A program made the position numbers and the translations under genes. A DNA stretch of 6,023 nucleotides from Chloroflexota bacterium (lineage in GTDB: Bacteria; Chloroflexota; Limnocylindria; Limnocylindrales; CSP1-4): contig JADGQG010000120.1 of the NCBI GenBank assembly GCA_017882025.1, forward strand, positions 1 to 6,023. Direction: 5' to 3'. The notes under the pieces were generated by a model, which saw only the letters and a program-made list of their open reading frames with translations, had not been told where the DNA came from and searched no databases. Within the stretch, counting starts at the first letter, position 1. Every line of letters starts with the position of its first letter. Shown in pieces: positions 5,877 through 6,023 of the stretch.

Positions 5877-6023
5877 GTGACGAACACCCGGCAGGGAATC
5901 GAGGTCGAGCTCAAGTACCGCGTGCGCGATGCCGAAGCGGCCGCGCGGCTCGGCGCGCTCCGAACCCTCGGCCGGCTGCGGGTGGCCGGCAGGCCGCGGC
6001 AGGTCCAGGTAGAGGATCGCTAC
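5877..6023 (+). CDS. CYTH-domain protein (triphosphate tunnel metalloenzyme family), N-terminal fragment
   Basis: Only the first 49 codons are present; the gene continues past the right edge. The product begins with a short leader and then IEVELKYRVRDAEAAARL, which carries the ExExK signature of CYTH enzymes (Glu9, Glu11, Lys13). A later VEDRY (45-49) is where family members usually continue into a FDT-like turn. CYTH enzymes form a beta-barrel tunnel that binds triphosphate-containing substrates with a divalent metal; known activities include inorganic triphosphatase, thiamine triphosphatase and class IV adenylate cyclase. Which applies, and whether a CHAD domain follows, cannot be seen. The GTG start is supported by GAGGAG at 5862-5867, 9 bases upstream. 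A TTG at 5838 overlapping ppk1 is a weaker option. The 22-bp gap after ppk1 implies co-transcription and a link to polyphosphate metabolism. Confidence 0.85.
   Translation, partial: MTNTRQGIEVELKYRVRDAEAAARLGALRTLGRLRVAGRPRQVQVEDRY

Overview
This 6,023-base window is uniformly GC-rich (about 70% by eye) and densely coded. Third codon positions are nearly always G or C, which produces many long shadow reading frames on both strands. Composition and gene content (a P-type ATPase with an unusual transport site, a DUF971 protein, a YbjQ protein, PPK1, a CYTH protein, and leaderless-looking or extended -10 promoters) fit a high-GC Chloroflexota bacterium of the Limnocylindria/Ellin6529 kind, or an actinobacterium. 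That placement is inference: there is no rRNA or other decisive marker here.

Layout. From base 1 to 2381 the minus strand carries a P-type cation-transporting ATPase. Its N-terminus and all catalytic motifs are present, but the last transmembrane part runs off the left edge. Only 28 bp separate its most upstream start from a plus-strand gene at 2410. That gene begins a short co-directional cluster: a DUF971 (GBBH-like N-terminal domain) zinc-type protein (2410-2811), a YbjQ/UPF0145 protein that overlaps it by 4 bases (2808-3161), and an unrecognised two-helix membrane protein (3217-3576). After a 124-bp gap with a good extended -10 promoter comes a complete polyphosphate kinase 1 (3701-5854). 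It is followed after 22 bp by the first 49 codons of a CYTH-domain gene (5877 to the right edge). No gene-free stretch exceeds 124 bp. I see no tRNA, rRNA, CRISPR array, insertion sequence or attachment site.

How the genes relate. PPK1 makes polyphosphate from ATP. CYTH proteins are triphosphate-tunnel enzymes and are often found beside, or fused to, polyphosphate-binding CHAD domains, so the right side looks like a polyphosphate module. On the left, an ion pump faces two small proteins, one with clear metal-ligand motifs and one from a family sometimes labelled metal-binding. A shared role in metal handling is possible but not shown.

Nothing here is convincingly a wholly new system. The points most worth a second look are the ATPase's altered ion-binding and nucleotide-pocket residues, the duplicated CxCxxC motif in the DUF971 protein, the small membrane protein with a repeated C-terminal motif, and the compact divergent promoter at 2379-2410.
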